Shown: one piece after another, positions 13,601 to 24,323 of the stretch | Position numbering within the stretch: the stretch's first letter is position 1 | Layout: each line of letters starts with the position of its first letter | Origin: Reclinomonas americana ATCC 50394 | Taxonomy: Eukaryota > Jakobida > Jakobea > Jakobida | Assembly (NCBI GenBank): GCA_048213135.1 | Contig: PS015213.1 | Span: 95,375-153,298, forward strand | Length of the DNA stretch: 57,924 nt | Direction of reading: 5' to 3' | The notes under the pieces: generated by a model | Told to the model about the DNA's origin: nothing | The model's input: the letters and a program-made list of their open reading frames with translations, nothing else | The model's database searches: none | Translations under genes and position numbers: made by a program

Positions 13601-13977
13601 GCCGCGCCCAACGAGCCAACCCCACCAAACGCCGCCAGTGCTGCGGCCGCGGCCGCCGCGCGTTGCCTGCGTGTGAGTGCGTCGTCGCCTGCATGCGGGT
13701 CATACACCTCCTCATCCTCGTCATCCTCGTCACCAATGCCACTGTCACTGGCGGCGAGTCCACGACGACTGCCGTGACTGAGTTGTGCGGCCAACTCCTC
13801 GAGTATCTCCCGCTGTGTGCGGTCATCGTCACTGTCGTACTCGTCGTCGCCGTCGGCCGCTTGCTGCTGCTGTTGTGCGCCACTACCACCACCGGGTCTT
13901 CTCCTCAGTGGACGCCGTGGAGGTGGTGGTGACGACGATGCGTCGGCTGCTTTTGATTCTGTGGGAGCTCCACTCAT
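1601..13977 (-). CDS. giant AGC protein kinase, IRE/Rim15/MAST type, with C2HC zinc finger
   Basis: Predicted serine/threonine kinase of the MAST/Greatwall/IRE/Rim15 branch. From the N-terminus (ATG at 13975-13977) it has a long disordered region, then a helical segment with [17 protein letters not shown] (about 12400-12080). A C2HC finger follows at about 10020-10085, spaced C-x2-C-x11-H-x3-C, as in plant IRE and fungal Rim15. The kinase domain lies at about 8560-7180: [12 protein letters not shown] glycine loop, YAIKVL lysine, HRDIKPDN across an intron, [30 protein letters not shown] and the AGC tail [15 protein letters not shown]. The insert between DFG and SPE is short (about 45 residues), unlike the very long one of Greatwall. 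A tail motif EFLGFNITN (about 6860) resembles the post-kinase segment of IRE kinases. The C-terminal 1000 or so residues are low complexity, and four gaps hide part of them. The stop is TAG at 1601-1603. Confidence 0.85.
1987..2732. other. assembly gap, 746 N
   Basis: Run of N inside the low-complexity C-terminal coding part of the kinase. The flanks are in open frame: Ser/Ala-rich on the upstream (right) side, and Gln/Asn-rich then Asp-rich on the left. Confidence 0.99.
3199..3640. other. assembly gap, 442 N
   Basis: Run of N inside the kinase gene, between Pro/Gly-rich coding stretches. Confidence 0.99.
4622..5197. other. assembly gap, 576 N
   Basis: Run of N inside the kinase gene, followed in the direction of transcription by a Gln/His-rich coding stretch. 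Confidence 0.99.
6068..6507. other. assembly gap, 440 N
   Basis: Run of N inside the kinase gene, downstream of the kinase domain. An additional domain, such as the PDZ of animal MAST, could be hidden here or in the neighbouring gaps. Confidence 0.99.
10018..10085 (-). other. C2HC zinc-finger motif of the kinase
   Basis: The exon reads [20 protein letters not shown], which gives C-x2-C-x11-H-x3-C. This finger before the kinase domain is the recognised companion of IRE (plant) and Rim15 (fungal) kinases and is absent from animal MAST. It is the strongest argument for placing the kinase in that subgroup. Confidence 0.8.
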
Positions 13978-14176
13978 CTTTCTCTGCTGTGCTCTTTCTC
14001 TTTCTTTCTCTCACTCACACACACACACACTCGTGCGCGCAGACCGTGGTAAAGAGCAACCGAGCGAGAGTGTGCGAAAGAAGGATTTTTTTTTGATCTT
14101 GGGTTGCCGTCGCGCGATTTCATTCCACTGCCTGGTCACGGTGACCCCCATTCATACAAACACTTCTCACTGAGCA
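13978..14176. promoter_or_regulatory. divergent promoter region, kinase / COX VIa
   Basis: The two start codons face away from each other across 199 bp. The spacer begins with a long pyrimidine tract (CTTTCTCTTTCTTTCTCTC), runs into a (CA)n stretch at about 14015-14032, and has a run of T at about 14088-14096. No TATA box is evident. Promoter function is inferred from position only. Confidence 0.5.
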
Positions 14177-15030
14177 ATGTCAGGCGCTTTCGTTCGTGGT
14201 GCGCGTCGCGCAATGTCATCGAGTTGCGTCTCCTCTGTCTGTGTGCCTGTGTGAATGCACACTCCTTCCTCTGTGTGTGTGTGTGAGTGTCATGTTAACT
14301 GTCGACCGCATCTTGCATCTTTGAGCGTATCTCTCTTTTCTCACACTTTGTGTGTGGTAGGTGCTGGTGGCCACGGCAACTCGACCAACACCTGGCGGCT
14401 GGTCAGCTACGCCGGCATGGTCGCCGTGCCCGTGTTTGTTGCGTCGACACACATACACACAAAGAGAGAGAAATGCAACTTGTGATGAAACTGATTCTGT
14501 GTTGTTGCACAGGGCGCGGTGGTGCTCTTCGGCGGGTTGCGTAACACGCTCCACTTGTGCCACACACACGCACGCACGCACAGAGAGGGAGAGGGAGAGA
14601 GAGAGACGGGGCATCGAGATGGCGCATCACTCTCTCACACTCTCCCTCCCCCGTGTCTCTTTTTGCCTTGTGTGCTCCACAGTGACCACAGCCACCACCA
14701 CGAGCAGAAGCCGTTCGCCTACAAGACGTTCCACAAGCAGGCCACGGTGTCCCACAAGCCCTTCCCCTGGGCCAACAAGGACTGCACTCTCTTCCAGCCT
14801 GACGTTGCGTCCCAGCAAGAGAGAGAGCCTCCAGTGAGTGGGTTGCTTACTTGTTATACAGTGCGGCAAGGAGGAGCACCACTAAAACGCTCGCATTTCT
14901 CGTCGAGTGACGTTCCTCTACGTTCTTTGTTCTTTGTTGTCGTTGTTGTTGATGGCGACAGGCGCATGTACGCGGGAGGGAGAAGCACTTGTTGAGTGAT
15001 GGATGGATGACGGGTGATGGCGGTGAATGA
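14177..15030 (+). CDS. COX6A: cytochrome c oxidase subunit VIa, mitochondrial
   Basis: Nuclear-encoded small subunit of complex IV in the inner mitochondrial membrane. Exons are 14177-14222, 14361-14431, 14513-14556, 14683-14833 and probably 14962-15030. The phases fit throughout and give about 126 residues, close to the usual precursor size. The first exon, MSGAFVRGARRAMSS, is basic and Ser/Ala-rich as expected for a presequence. The membrane helix reads VSYAGMVAVPGAVVLFGG. After it comes HHHEQKPFAYK, then the family signature KPFPWANKDCTLFQ (the COX VIa KPFPWGdgnhTLF motif). The last exon is the least certain part: without the last intron the frame stops at 14993-14995 with a different tail. 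The next gene on the same strand starts 119 bp downstream. Confidence 0.85.
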
Positions 15031-15149
15031 TATGCGTGACTTACGTGAGTAAACGCGCGCAAGTCCTGCTGGCACAGTCTTCGTTTTTTTTTGGTTCTTG
15101 CGGCACTCGCAGGCGTCGTCGCACTTTGGGGAGTCGCCTGGAGGGGGGA

Positions 15150-18126
15150 ATGTCTGCACCAGAGCAGGCACCACCGCCATTATCACCAGCATCGCAAGGT
15201 GAGCACTTCGCAATGATGATGATGATGAACAGCCTCTGTCCCTGCCTCGTCGCCATGCATTCTCGCGATGGAAAGCGAGAGAATAATGGAGGCATGCGCG
15301 GTGCTCTTTTTTATCATTGCAGCGCGTTGTGTGCGCGCGCGCCCCTGCCATGGTCATTGCGATCGTCACACACACGCGCACTCTCTCTCTCTCTCTCGCG
15401 CTCACTCACGCACGCACAGCACACGACGAGGAATCGGAGGTGGTTGATGAGGCCGTCACGCCACCGCCTGTCGTGGTGAGCAAGCGCACACATACACACA
15501 AAGAGAGTGAGAGAGACACGCATGCACCCCGCCGAAGTGTGTGCAAGTGGCGGCAGAGGCCTTCTCTCTCTCACACACACTCTCTCCTTCTCTCTCTCCA
15601 CATGTGTGATTCAACAGACAACGGTATCACTGCCGGCCGCTCATCACGTGCGCATCACGATGCCGAATGGGCACGTGGAGACGCCGTCGTCGGCAGCTGT
15701 GCGACGCAGAGTACGACAGTCGCGACAACGCGATGAGGAGGAGGCGGGCGCAGGAGGGCCGAGTCGATCGCGCGGGCGTCGTATCGACGATCCATGTTGC
15801 GCTGCGATGTGATTGCCGCGAGTGCGGGAGTNNNNNNNNNNNNNNNNNNNNNNNNNNNNNNNNNNNCCCCACTTCCGTCAGCTCACACCCCGTCGCCACA
15901 GGACAAGGATATGTATCGAACCTCCCGCGGGTGGTATAATCGAATGTGCTTTGCTGCACAGCCGCTAATGGACATTATCACAGCGGTGCGTGAGGTTGTT
16001 TCTCACTCCTCTCACTGTGCGGTGTCTCACCACTCCACACACATCCGCGCAGGCCCTTATTGTAATTTTCAGCATCATCCTCTTTCTCCAGCTCAACGGC
16101 ACCATCTCCACGAACTGGGGCATTGTCTTTATTCCGCTGTGGGTGGCATTTGCGTTTTTCGGTCAGTCAGCAGCTACCCTTGCTTGTTCCATCTCGTCGC
16201 CTCTCACCACCTCCACAGCGGTGCGAGTGACGCCCGTATTAGCGGCCTACTTTTGCTCCGGCTCCGGCATGTTACCGGTGTATGTGGCGAAGAGATGGAA
16301 TCCGCGATGGAGCACCTTTGTGTCGTGCATTGCCAGAAGGCGGGCACACTACGTATGCGGCGCCGAGCTGCCGCGAGTGCAGTGCCTCTGGCTCATGTTG
16401 GTGGTGTTGTCAATCATTGGCTTCCTCGTACTGCTCGTACTGCGGCTGGAACAGCAGCGGCAGGACGCCAGCAGCACCATTCCCAACGCGCTCGTCTTCC
16501 TGCCGTTCCTCATTGCCGGCATTCTCTTCCTCCTGCGAGTCTTCTTGTGCTGGAAACCCAGGTCCGAGAAGAAATTCAATAGTGCCGACGAGGCGTCCGA
16601 GTATGGCGAAAGGTAACTTGTGGAGGGAAGGGCGAGTGTCTCTGCGCGGCAGCTGCTCATTTTCACTGCAGCTACTTGCCGATTCGTTTGGTCCGCGATT
16701 CGCGGTCCATGGTGCACGTGCGCGGCAGCGTGTACGAGCGTTGCGTTGTGCCTCGTGTGCTCCCCTCTTCACTTCCGAGGCGCCTCTAATTGTTGTTGCC
16801 ATTACAGCGGACCGCGCAAAACTCGAGTTGCCGGCTCACGAGGCCGAGTCGCGGTTCTCCCGTCGCCGCAGCGTGGCTCTGGAGTCACGTCTGGTGTCGG
16901 GCAAAAAGGGTGCGTCACTCGCACCATTGCTGCTTGGGATCTTCACCTGAAGAGACAATCTAATGCACAGCACCCGGCCTGGCCTGGGGCAAGTATCTCC
17001 TCATTGGTCTGCAGGCGGCGCCGCCAGTAATCACCTGTGCGCTGCTGGTGGGCCGGTTCGAGAATTTCGGCGTGCTGGCAGAAACCAATCCGTACCTGCT
17101 CTTCCTGCCGCTGTTTGTTCAAGAATTCGTGGCCACGCTCTGTTGCGGCGCCACACTCCCCCGCTGCACGCGCGAGGGTGTCGACACTCACCCGTCTGTG
17201 TATCGCTCGGCAGTTGTCTCGTGGTACTTTGGCTTCCGTCGGCGCAATGAGCCGTACTCCACCATGGTCTCCAAGTGTGCGTACTTTTGGATTTACATGG
17301 CCGCAGTGGGCATTGGGTTCTTCTGCATCGTGTTCCCGGTGGTGGTGATCCAGATTATCGTGTGCGAGGTGTGACACAAGTTGACCCACTCGCCTCGCCC
17401 TTGTTCGCCATCTCATGTCCTCTTCTCTCCAGCGCATGCTGAGCGATGCCCACACGCCATTATGGGCCGTGTTTCTGCCCGTCTGGTTCTTCCTGGCACT
17501 GGTGGTCGCCGCTTTTGTGTTTCTCTACGTGCGCGAACAACGCTATCGGAGCTCGTGGAAGCTCGGCGAAGGACCGTCGTCATCGCTCTCGTTTTCACCC
17601 GCTGTGTCGCGCAAGGTGGGACGTGCTCCTCCTCTTCATCTTCTTCTCTTCCTTGCATCCGTTCCTCACCCACCCGTTGCGGCAGGCTCACTTGTCGATC
17701 CGCAAGAACCGCGCCGAGGGTCAACTGAAGCAGCTGTTCCGGAAACGCAACACCGATCCGACATTCACGCCGCCACCGTCGCCGGCCATCACCGTGCTCA
17801 ATCGGCGACGCAGCATTATGCTAGGAACTCCGCCCGTCGACGCCAATGGCCATCTCCTCGCTCCCCTACCACTGTCTGCGGGACCTCTGTTGCCACCGCC
17901 ACCCGCGCTGGTGTCCTCGTCGGGACCCGTCGACGCAGCGTCGCACATGCCAGTCGTGCATCCCACCAATGTCGAGATTGAGATGCATGATGATGATGAT
18001 GATGCGCCAGGAGAGGAGATGGAGGTCAGCACCGCCTCGCCTCTCTATCGAAATCTCGGTGGCGCCACTGGCGTTGGCGGCATGGCCCCGCGCGCCCTCT
18101 TTACTGCACCGCCTCCAGCGGAATGA
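15150..18126 (+). CDS. TMEM185-like multispanning membrane protein
   Basis: Polytopic membrane protein resembling the TMEM185/Fragile-X-F family, whose molecular function is not established. A disordered cytosolic N-terminus starts MSAPEQAPPP, continues DEESEVVDEAVTPPP and has a basic RRRVRQSRQRDEE patch. Membrane helices follow: LIVIFSIILFLQL, GIVFIPLWVAFAFF, VLAAYFCSGSGML, LWLMLVVLSIIGFLVLLVL, ALVFLPFLIAGILFLLRVFLCW, YLLIGLQAAPPVITCALLVG, YLLFLPLFVQEFVATL, FWIYMAAVGIGFFCIVF and WAVFLPVWFFLALVVAAFVFLYV. The pair LQLNGTISTNWGIVFIPLWV matches the layout of TMEM185 (LRLDG, then W, then APIW). The C-terminus is disordered, with an acidic DDDDDAP stretch and a final TAPPPAE before TGA at 18124-18126. 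A 35-nt gap lies at 15832-15866. Confidence 0.7.
15832..15866. other. assembly gap, 35 N
   Basis: Run of N in the N-terminal part of the TMEM185-like gene, just before the exon encoding KDMYRTSRGWYNR. Confidence 0.99.
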
Positions 18127-18346
18127 ACACATAGGTTTTTTTTGTGCATCGGGAGTGTGTCCGACATTGACCCCCCATCGTTTCCGAACGCTGAGAGACA
18201 TAGAGAGACAGAATGCTCTCTCGGTACGGCTCTCTCATCATCGCCGAGCCGGGTGACGACACAACGGCGATTGACACAGAGCGCGATGTTATTCCACGCG
18301 ATCGCGTTGCGTTGTGACACACACGCGACGAGTGCACCAGTCGTGC

Positions 18347-20723
18347 ATGAATGCTCAATGTGTGCACACACAGTTCTCTGCCGTGTGGTGCCTCTTCTTG
18401 CTGCTCGGTGCCGGCTACTTGCTTCGTTGCGCGCTCACCCGCCTCCTCCCCCCTTCTCCACACTCACAGTCAGTCACTCACACACGAACACACACAGCAT
18501 TCTACAGGTGTGATGATCCCTCACGAATCTTGGTGGCGCACTCTCTCTCTCTCTCACACACACACTCACTTTTCCGTGTGCAGCTTTGTGTCTGCTGTCG
18601 GTAAGCTGGCTCTATGCGCGTGTCACTGTGACTGTCACTGACTCCCTACTGCATGCAGACTATTTCTCCTCACAGTACCCGACGCATGCCCTCGGCATCA
18701 ATGCCACCGTGTCCATGGTCTACAACTTGACATCCTTTGTTGGTGAGTGCGTGTAGGCATGCCTCCCTCCTTGCCCTGTGTGCTGACTTCTATGCAGCGT
18801 TCTTGCCTGTGTTTCTGTGGCTGCGCAAGGTGCCATTCTCGGTGCGTATTCTCGTGTCGCTGGTGATCGACGGGGTGATTGTGGGGCTGGCACCGGCGGT
18901 GGGCCACCTGATCTCGTCGCCGGATGTGGCGTATGGCATGTTTGTGGCGCTGGTCGGCCTCGCAGGTGCGCGGATATTCTTCGACGAGCTGTGTCGATGA
19001 TCGGAGCGTGCTCACATGCATGGTTTCGCACAGGTCTCACCGCGTCGGTGCTGGACAGCAGTGTGATTGCACTGGCCACGCTCTTCCCGGAGGCGTATGT
19101 GCAGTCGACTTTGCTCGGTATCGGCTGCTCGTCGGTGGTGATCTCGGTTCTGCGCCTTCTCATTGTGTGCCTGTTGCCGATGAAAGGTACATGGCGCTGG
19201 TGTCGGTCGGTGGTGGGTTGTGTGCACGCGTTTGTGTCTCACACTTGCGAATCTCGTGCAGATGTGAACACGGGTGCCGTAATCTTTTTCTCCATGTCGG
19301 CCGGCGTGTTGCTGCTGTGTGTCGTCGGCTACGCTTTCATCCGCCGCTCCGACTTTTTCCACTATTTCGTTGCGTTCGCCACTCCTGCTGATTCGCATTG
19401 CGTCCACCGACTCGGTCGCCAACCTCCTCAATCACAGGTTGTGAGGAAGCATCGGCGACAACAGCGCGTGGTCGCCGCCTCTGTGAATCGAGAGGAGGCA
19501 AATGGCGACGCTGAATCGGCGCTGCGGAGTGATGGACTGGCGCAGAACACAGAGTCCAAGAAGCTTCTGGGTGCCGAGGCAGGAGCACCGCCTGTTGCGC
19601 AACGTTTGACTTTCTACACGCAGCCGCGTTGGTTTCTCATTGCTGGTGCAGAAACTGCCTGGTATGCGTCGAGTGTGGCGCGCGGCCAAGTTTTGTCTCC
19701 CCGAAGCGATCTCGGTGTTCGCCGTCTATGCTGTGTCGTTGCTCGTGTTCCCCGGCTTCTTGTCCGAAGTCCCACTACCGAATGGCTGGCATTTCCCTCC
19801 AAGTATCTTTCCGGTGGTCACCATTGTTGCGTGCGCTGCCTTTCAGCGCATTTACTTCGCTCGCTGATTGTATTGACTTACGCTGCGCGTCGTGTAGTGC
19901 GTGTTCAATGCTGCCGATTTTCTCGGGCGCCTCATTAATAAGTGGGTGCTGCTGGTTCCTCGCTCGTGGATCATGTTCTCGTCGGTCGCTCGTGTGGTGC
20001 TCATTGTACCGACGCTGATGATGGTGAAACCGTACTGGATCGAGTCGCTTGCTGGTGCGTTGTGTTTTCCTTTTTTCCTCTCTGTTGTTGTTGTTGTTGT
20101 TGTTGGTGGTGGTGCTCATGGTGGCTTGCATTACCCGTGACAGGCATCTACGTTATTATTGTGGCCCTCGGTTTCACGAATGGCCTCTTTGGCAGTTGCG
20201 CACGACCTGCTGTGCCTTGCAAACTTCTTGATTATCGGAACTCACTCCTCGTACGCGCAGCGCTGTCGATGATTTATGGCAGCAGTTGCGATCTCGCCCT
20301 ACTCTCCTCACAGTACCACTTCCCTTTCTCACTGTTCGGTGCAGGTGCGGTCAACGATGACGTGCTGAAGGAGCGCAGCATTTCGCCAACGCAGCGCAGA
20401 GAACTCCAGGAACTGGCGGGTACTTTTATGGTGCGCTTTCGTTGCCTGTCTCGCGCGCCTGGCCTCGCTGATTCTCCATCCTGTATGCAGTCGTTTGCCC
20501 TAAACGCAGGCCTAATTGTCGGTACGCCTACCTTTTCCTCCACCACTGATCTTGATCACTACCAGATCACTTACAACGATGTGTGATCATACAGGCGCGG
20601 CGGGCGGATTCGTACTGGCCAAGTACGTGTCATTCCTTCACTTTCCCTGCTGGTCGTGACTGACCCGTCTCACCTCTCTTGCTCAGGTACTATCCGGGCG
20701 CCTGGGCACCGACAAGCTCCTAA
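18347..20723 (+). CDS. equilibrative nucleoside transporter (ENT/SLC29 family)
   Basis: Facilitates diffusion of nucleosides or nucleobases across a membrane. The N-terminal helix is AVWCLFLLLG, spliced through short exons to GVMIPHES and FVSAVDYFSSQYP. This is the ENT signature at the end of TM1 (LLPWNxFIxAxDYF), with HES in place of WN. Then follow LPVFLWLRKVPFSVRILVSLV, ALVGLAG, SVIALATLFPEAYVQSTLLG (TM4-TM5 core), GAVIFFSMSAGVLLLCVVGY, a large cytosolic loop rich in charged residues (about 19430-19600), EAISVFAVYAVSLLVFPGF, FNAADFLGRLINK (equivalent to ENT FNxxDxxGR) and FALNAGLIVG. The C-terminus AKYYPGAWAPTSS ends at TAA 20721-20723. The start is tentative: ATG 18347 is in frame with the first helix, but an upstream exon is possible. 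Confidence 0.85.
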
Positions 20724-20727
20724 TAAA
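20722..20727 (+). promoter_or_regulatory. AATAAA polyadenylation signal overlapping the stop codon
   Basis: The sequence TCCTAATAAATCAG places AATAAA one base inside the ENT stop codon TAA. Cleavage would be expected some 10-30 nt downstream, which is already inside the last exon of the convergent polymerase gene. Confidence 0.5.
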
Positions 20728-20736
20728 TCAGTCGAC

Positions 20737-23700
20737 TCACAATGTTCGCTGTTCTGGTGGTCGGTACTCGAACCCGAGGGCACTGCAATAACAGTCAGCT
20801 GCACGTGCCTGCCAGCAGCATGCGTGATTGCGCGCAACTGGAAGATCTCTTCCTCGGTGCGGCATGGCACCTTGGGACCGTCAAACACCTTGTCGCCATT
20901 CGAGTCCTTGTAGCGCTGCGCAGCAGATGTGTGTTATTTTGATTCGATTTCAGTGGTGGCAGCACAGACAGCTGTATCTTCACGCACTCGAACAAGACCC
21001 CTGAGAGTACAAATGATGAGACAGAATAGGGATGAAGCAGGGCGAATGCACACGCACTTGTCGTTCAAGTGCCAGCCCTGTCTCCCGAATTACATCATCA
21101 AAGGTGAGATTAATCAAAAAAATCGAGTCAAGAGGACAACACGAGAACGCACATTCACGTGACAGTCTGCAGGGAGGACAGTGAGCTGCTGCCAATGGAC
21201 GACATGCATATACAACAAGCATACGCACACAGTCGCATCAGCCGGTTGAACATGCCTGACCCCGTAAAGTACAACAAGGCAAAGGGGAGGCGGTCGGGCG
21301 GATACACTGTTGACGGTGGTGAGACATCCATCCGTGTCTTCAATCTACACATAATAACAGCTCACCTTTGATATCGATCCGACGGTGCCACTCGCCACCC
21401 TCCGGCAGTTTGCACCATCCGAGATAAGTCTCACTTTCACCCTGCCTCGAAAACGTAAGCAAAAGGGGAAAACCGGAGGCGCGTTGTCAGAGCTGCATCA
21501 CAACCTCTTCACGTCCGTGGCTCATGCTCAAGTCATCCGTCAAGAGGCCTCGTGCATGCAGTGCATCGACGAGACGCCGCAGAATGCCGAGTGTTGGCGG
21601 ATAGACTGGTGTGGGGTCGCGTGCCGCCGGATCGAACGATACAATCATGTCAATGTCACTCGACGACGACTGCGCGAGGGAGCGTCAGCGAGCCAGCTTC
21701 GTGCACTCCAGAGAGTGAGTGCGAGCAACGCACCGAGCCACGGCGGTAGGAGCCGCAGGCGCACACGACAAGCTCCGGATACAGCTTCTGCGCCTCCTCG
21801 CGTACAATTTGTTCAATCTGGCGCACCTCATCACGCGGAATCCGCTGCTTGGCGTCCTCACAGTAGCGCAGAGAGACGAGCTGTGCCGGTGTGAGGCTGG
21901 CACGCTCCCGCACGTCGTCCAGTGTCCGGTATCCGGCCTGGTACCAGGCACGAGCCGTCTCGAAGCCGACACCCCAGATGCCGCGAAAGAGATCGACCAC
22001 CTGATTGTGTTCTTGCGACACAAGAGCCTCCTTGCGCGGAATGTGTCCGATCTGTCCACGAAGAGCAGCAGCATCGTCGGTGATTGTACACGATTATACA
22101 CGACAGCCATTTGCTGTGCACACCTTGAGAAACTGGTCAATCCGGTCCAGCGTGCGCGGTCCGAATCCCGGAATGCCCTTTAACTGTGACGCCCGTGTCA
22201 CCTGCGAGGCGCAATCAGCTTGTAGTCTCGCCACTCTCTGAGCTAGTTCGTACATACCTCATGTGGCAGCGATGCAATGGTTGCCGCAGCCCGTCGGTAC
22301 GACAGCACGCGCCACTCGTCACCAGCCTGCAATCGAGGGGCACACATGAATAGGCCAACTCACGCACTCGGAGGTGTACAGCCATCATGAAACCATTGCA
22401 TTGGCGTCGGCGTAGTCGAGCAACTCTTGGATGAGTGCTCGATTGGAAGCACACTGTGCGGTACAAGGTGAGGGAGAGAGTTCGAGATGAACGGATGCAC
22501 TCTCATCCAGCGCTGCGTACCACCGGATCGGTTGCACGCCGCTGATTCTCGAATGACTCGAGCATTCTCTCCGACCGCGGGCCGGCGCGCAACTCGGATG
22601 CGAGTGAGGAGCGTACACCAGAGAACTGCCAAGAACACCTCACATGAGTCAAGAGCACAGCGCGCAATGAAATGGAGAAGAAGAAGAAAGAATCGTGGGA
22701 CGTGCCTCCCGCTCCAACTCGCGCCGATCCTCCTCCGACAGCACATCGGCTTCGCCCAGTCGGCTACGCAAACTCAGCAGCGTTTGGATGGGGTCGCGCA
22801 GCATGCTGCCACTGTCACCCGCAGCTGGAAGCGGCGGATCCGAGGTCGTGCTGGTGGCTGTAGTCGTCGTTGTCGATGTTGAAGTTGCCGGCGAGGTGGA
22901 CGATGCCAACCACTCGTCCAGCGTCGGTAGTACGGCCCTGCTCGTCCTCGACCGGGCTTGCCTGATCGACTCTTCGTCAGGGCTCTCGTACGCAGTCTCC
23001 TCGAAAACTCCTTGCGAGTCACTGCTGAGCCGCCGGCGACGCTGATGGTTCTTCTGCGAGGATTCCACAGTCACCACGCGCACGGAGAAAAAACGATCGA
23101 CAGGTGGTGAGAGCGCACGCACCGCTCGACGTCGCCGCTCCGCCAGAGTCACGGCGCCCGCGTGAGGAGTGTGCGACAGTGTCATGTCACGCCCCACGCT
23201 GGTTCGAGCGTCCGACGAAGCAGCGTACGCAGCCTGTCGGGCGGCGGCCTCCACCACCGCATTCAGCGTGTCGGGTGCAGCGCTACCACGGCGAATGCTG
23301 TCGGCCACCCAGTCGGCAGGCCTAATGTTGATCCCTGGCTGCTCCTCCAACAGTGAACACACACACACACACAGCAAAGTCACGAAACACGTATGCACGC
23401 GCAAAACCAGCCTCACCGGTACGTCGACCCACCCAAACCGCCGGAGCAGCCGGGCAGGATCCTCAACACCGCTAATCACATCGGTGGTCTCACTGTCCAC
23501 ACTGTCGTCTTTGTCGACCACCGATCCGCCGCGTTTGACGATCGCGTCGCGCACCATGCCCGCCTTGATCGCTCGCATCTTCTCACCGAGAATGATGGCC
23601 ACACGAGCGCCCGCAAACATGACATCCGGTCGATCCAGTACCATCGCGGCGACCTCCGGCACCTCCAGTTTCTTCCCACGTCGCTGATAGTCGTCGTCGT

Positions 23701-24198
23701 CGTCGTCGTCGATATGCGTCAGATCGACCACTTGGCGGCTAGAAGGGACGGTGGAGGCTTTGTTGCGTGCCACGACCAGCCGCTCCAAGAACCTGGCAGT
23801 CGACGACACGTCAGTCACTCTGCAGATGCCTCTCGATTGGTGCCGATTGCTCACCTACGGAAGGGCGGTGATGTGCAGAGTTGCACGGCTTCGAGTCGAA
23901 CGGTGACACTGAGCTCGTCGGCATCGTACAAGTCACGCTGTACCGGAAGCAGAGGCTGTCCATGTGTTGCGACACCTTGATTGAGAAGCGTGCATGTCAG
24001 TTCCAGAATCAACGAGACAGACCACCACCAACAAGAGGGAAACGCACCTTCATCGTGTCGCAAGCGACGACGCTTGGACACGGGCGCAAAGGCACTGGGT
24101 GCCACATGGAATGCGCGTCGCCGACCGAGAGAGGAAGAACTCAAAGATTCTCGACATTCCTCACTTGTCTCTGGAAGCGATGACATTCCTCTACTCAT
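20737..24198 (-). CDS. family X DNA polymerase with BRCT domain (lambda/mu/TdT group)
   Basis: Gap-filling polymerase of base-excision repair or end joining, nuclear. From ATG 24196-24198: a basic start with KRRRLRHDE; a BRCT domain (about 23650-23290) with VMFAGARVAIILGEK and INIRPADWVADSIRRG; a Ser/Thr/Pro-rich linker; a helix-hairpin-helix in the 8-kDa domain, LKGIPGFGPRTLDRIDQF; a second one, LFRGIWGVGFETARAWYQAGYRTLDDVRE; the palm motif GSYRRG followed by SSSSDIDMIVSF, with the two metal-binding Asp; the third Asp in RRIDIK; and the steric-gate region FALLYFTGSGMFNRLMR. The tail LGFEYRPPEQRTL ends at TGA 20737-20739. A BRCT plus linker suggests lambda or mu; the lyase lysine is replaced (see findings), which favours mu-like chemistry. 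The last intron needs a GC donor. Confidence 0.9.
20783..20835 (-). other. predicted GC-AG intron in the polymerase X gene
   Basis: The conserved C-terminus of family X reads EEEIF(x)nLGxxYxxPxxR. Here EEEIFQ and LGFEYRPPEQRTL are in different frames, 53 nt apart. No GT donor lies in the right place. The only splice that joins the two frames starts GCGCGC and ends TTGCAG. Confidence 0.5.
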
Positions 24199-24323
24199 TG
24201 TTACTCTCTCTCTCTTCTCTCTCTCCTCCCTCTCTTCTGACTCTATCTCCTCTCTCGCTGCGATGGAACGCTGACGAATGTTGTGCACAATAATATTCAC
24301 TCTATGCAAGCTGTCTCGACAAC

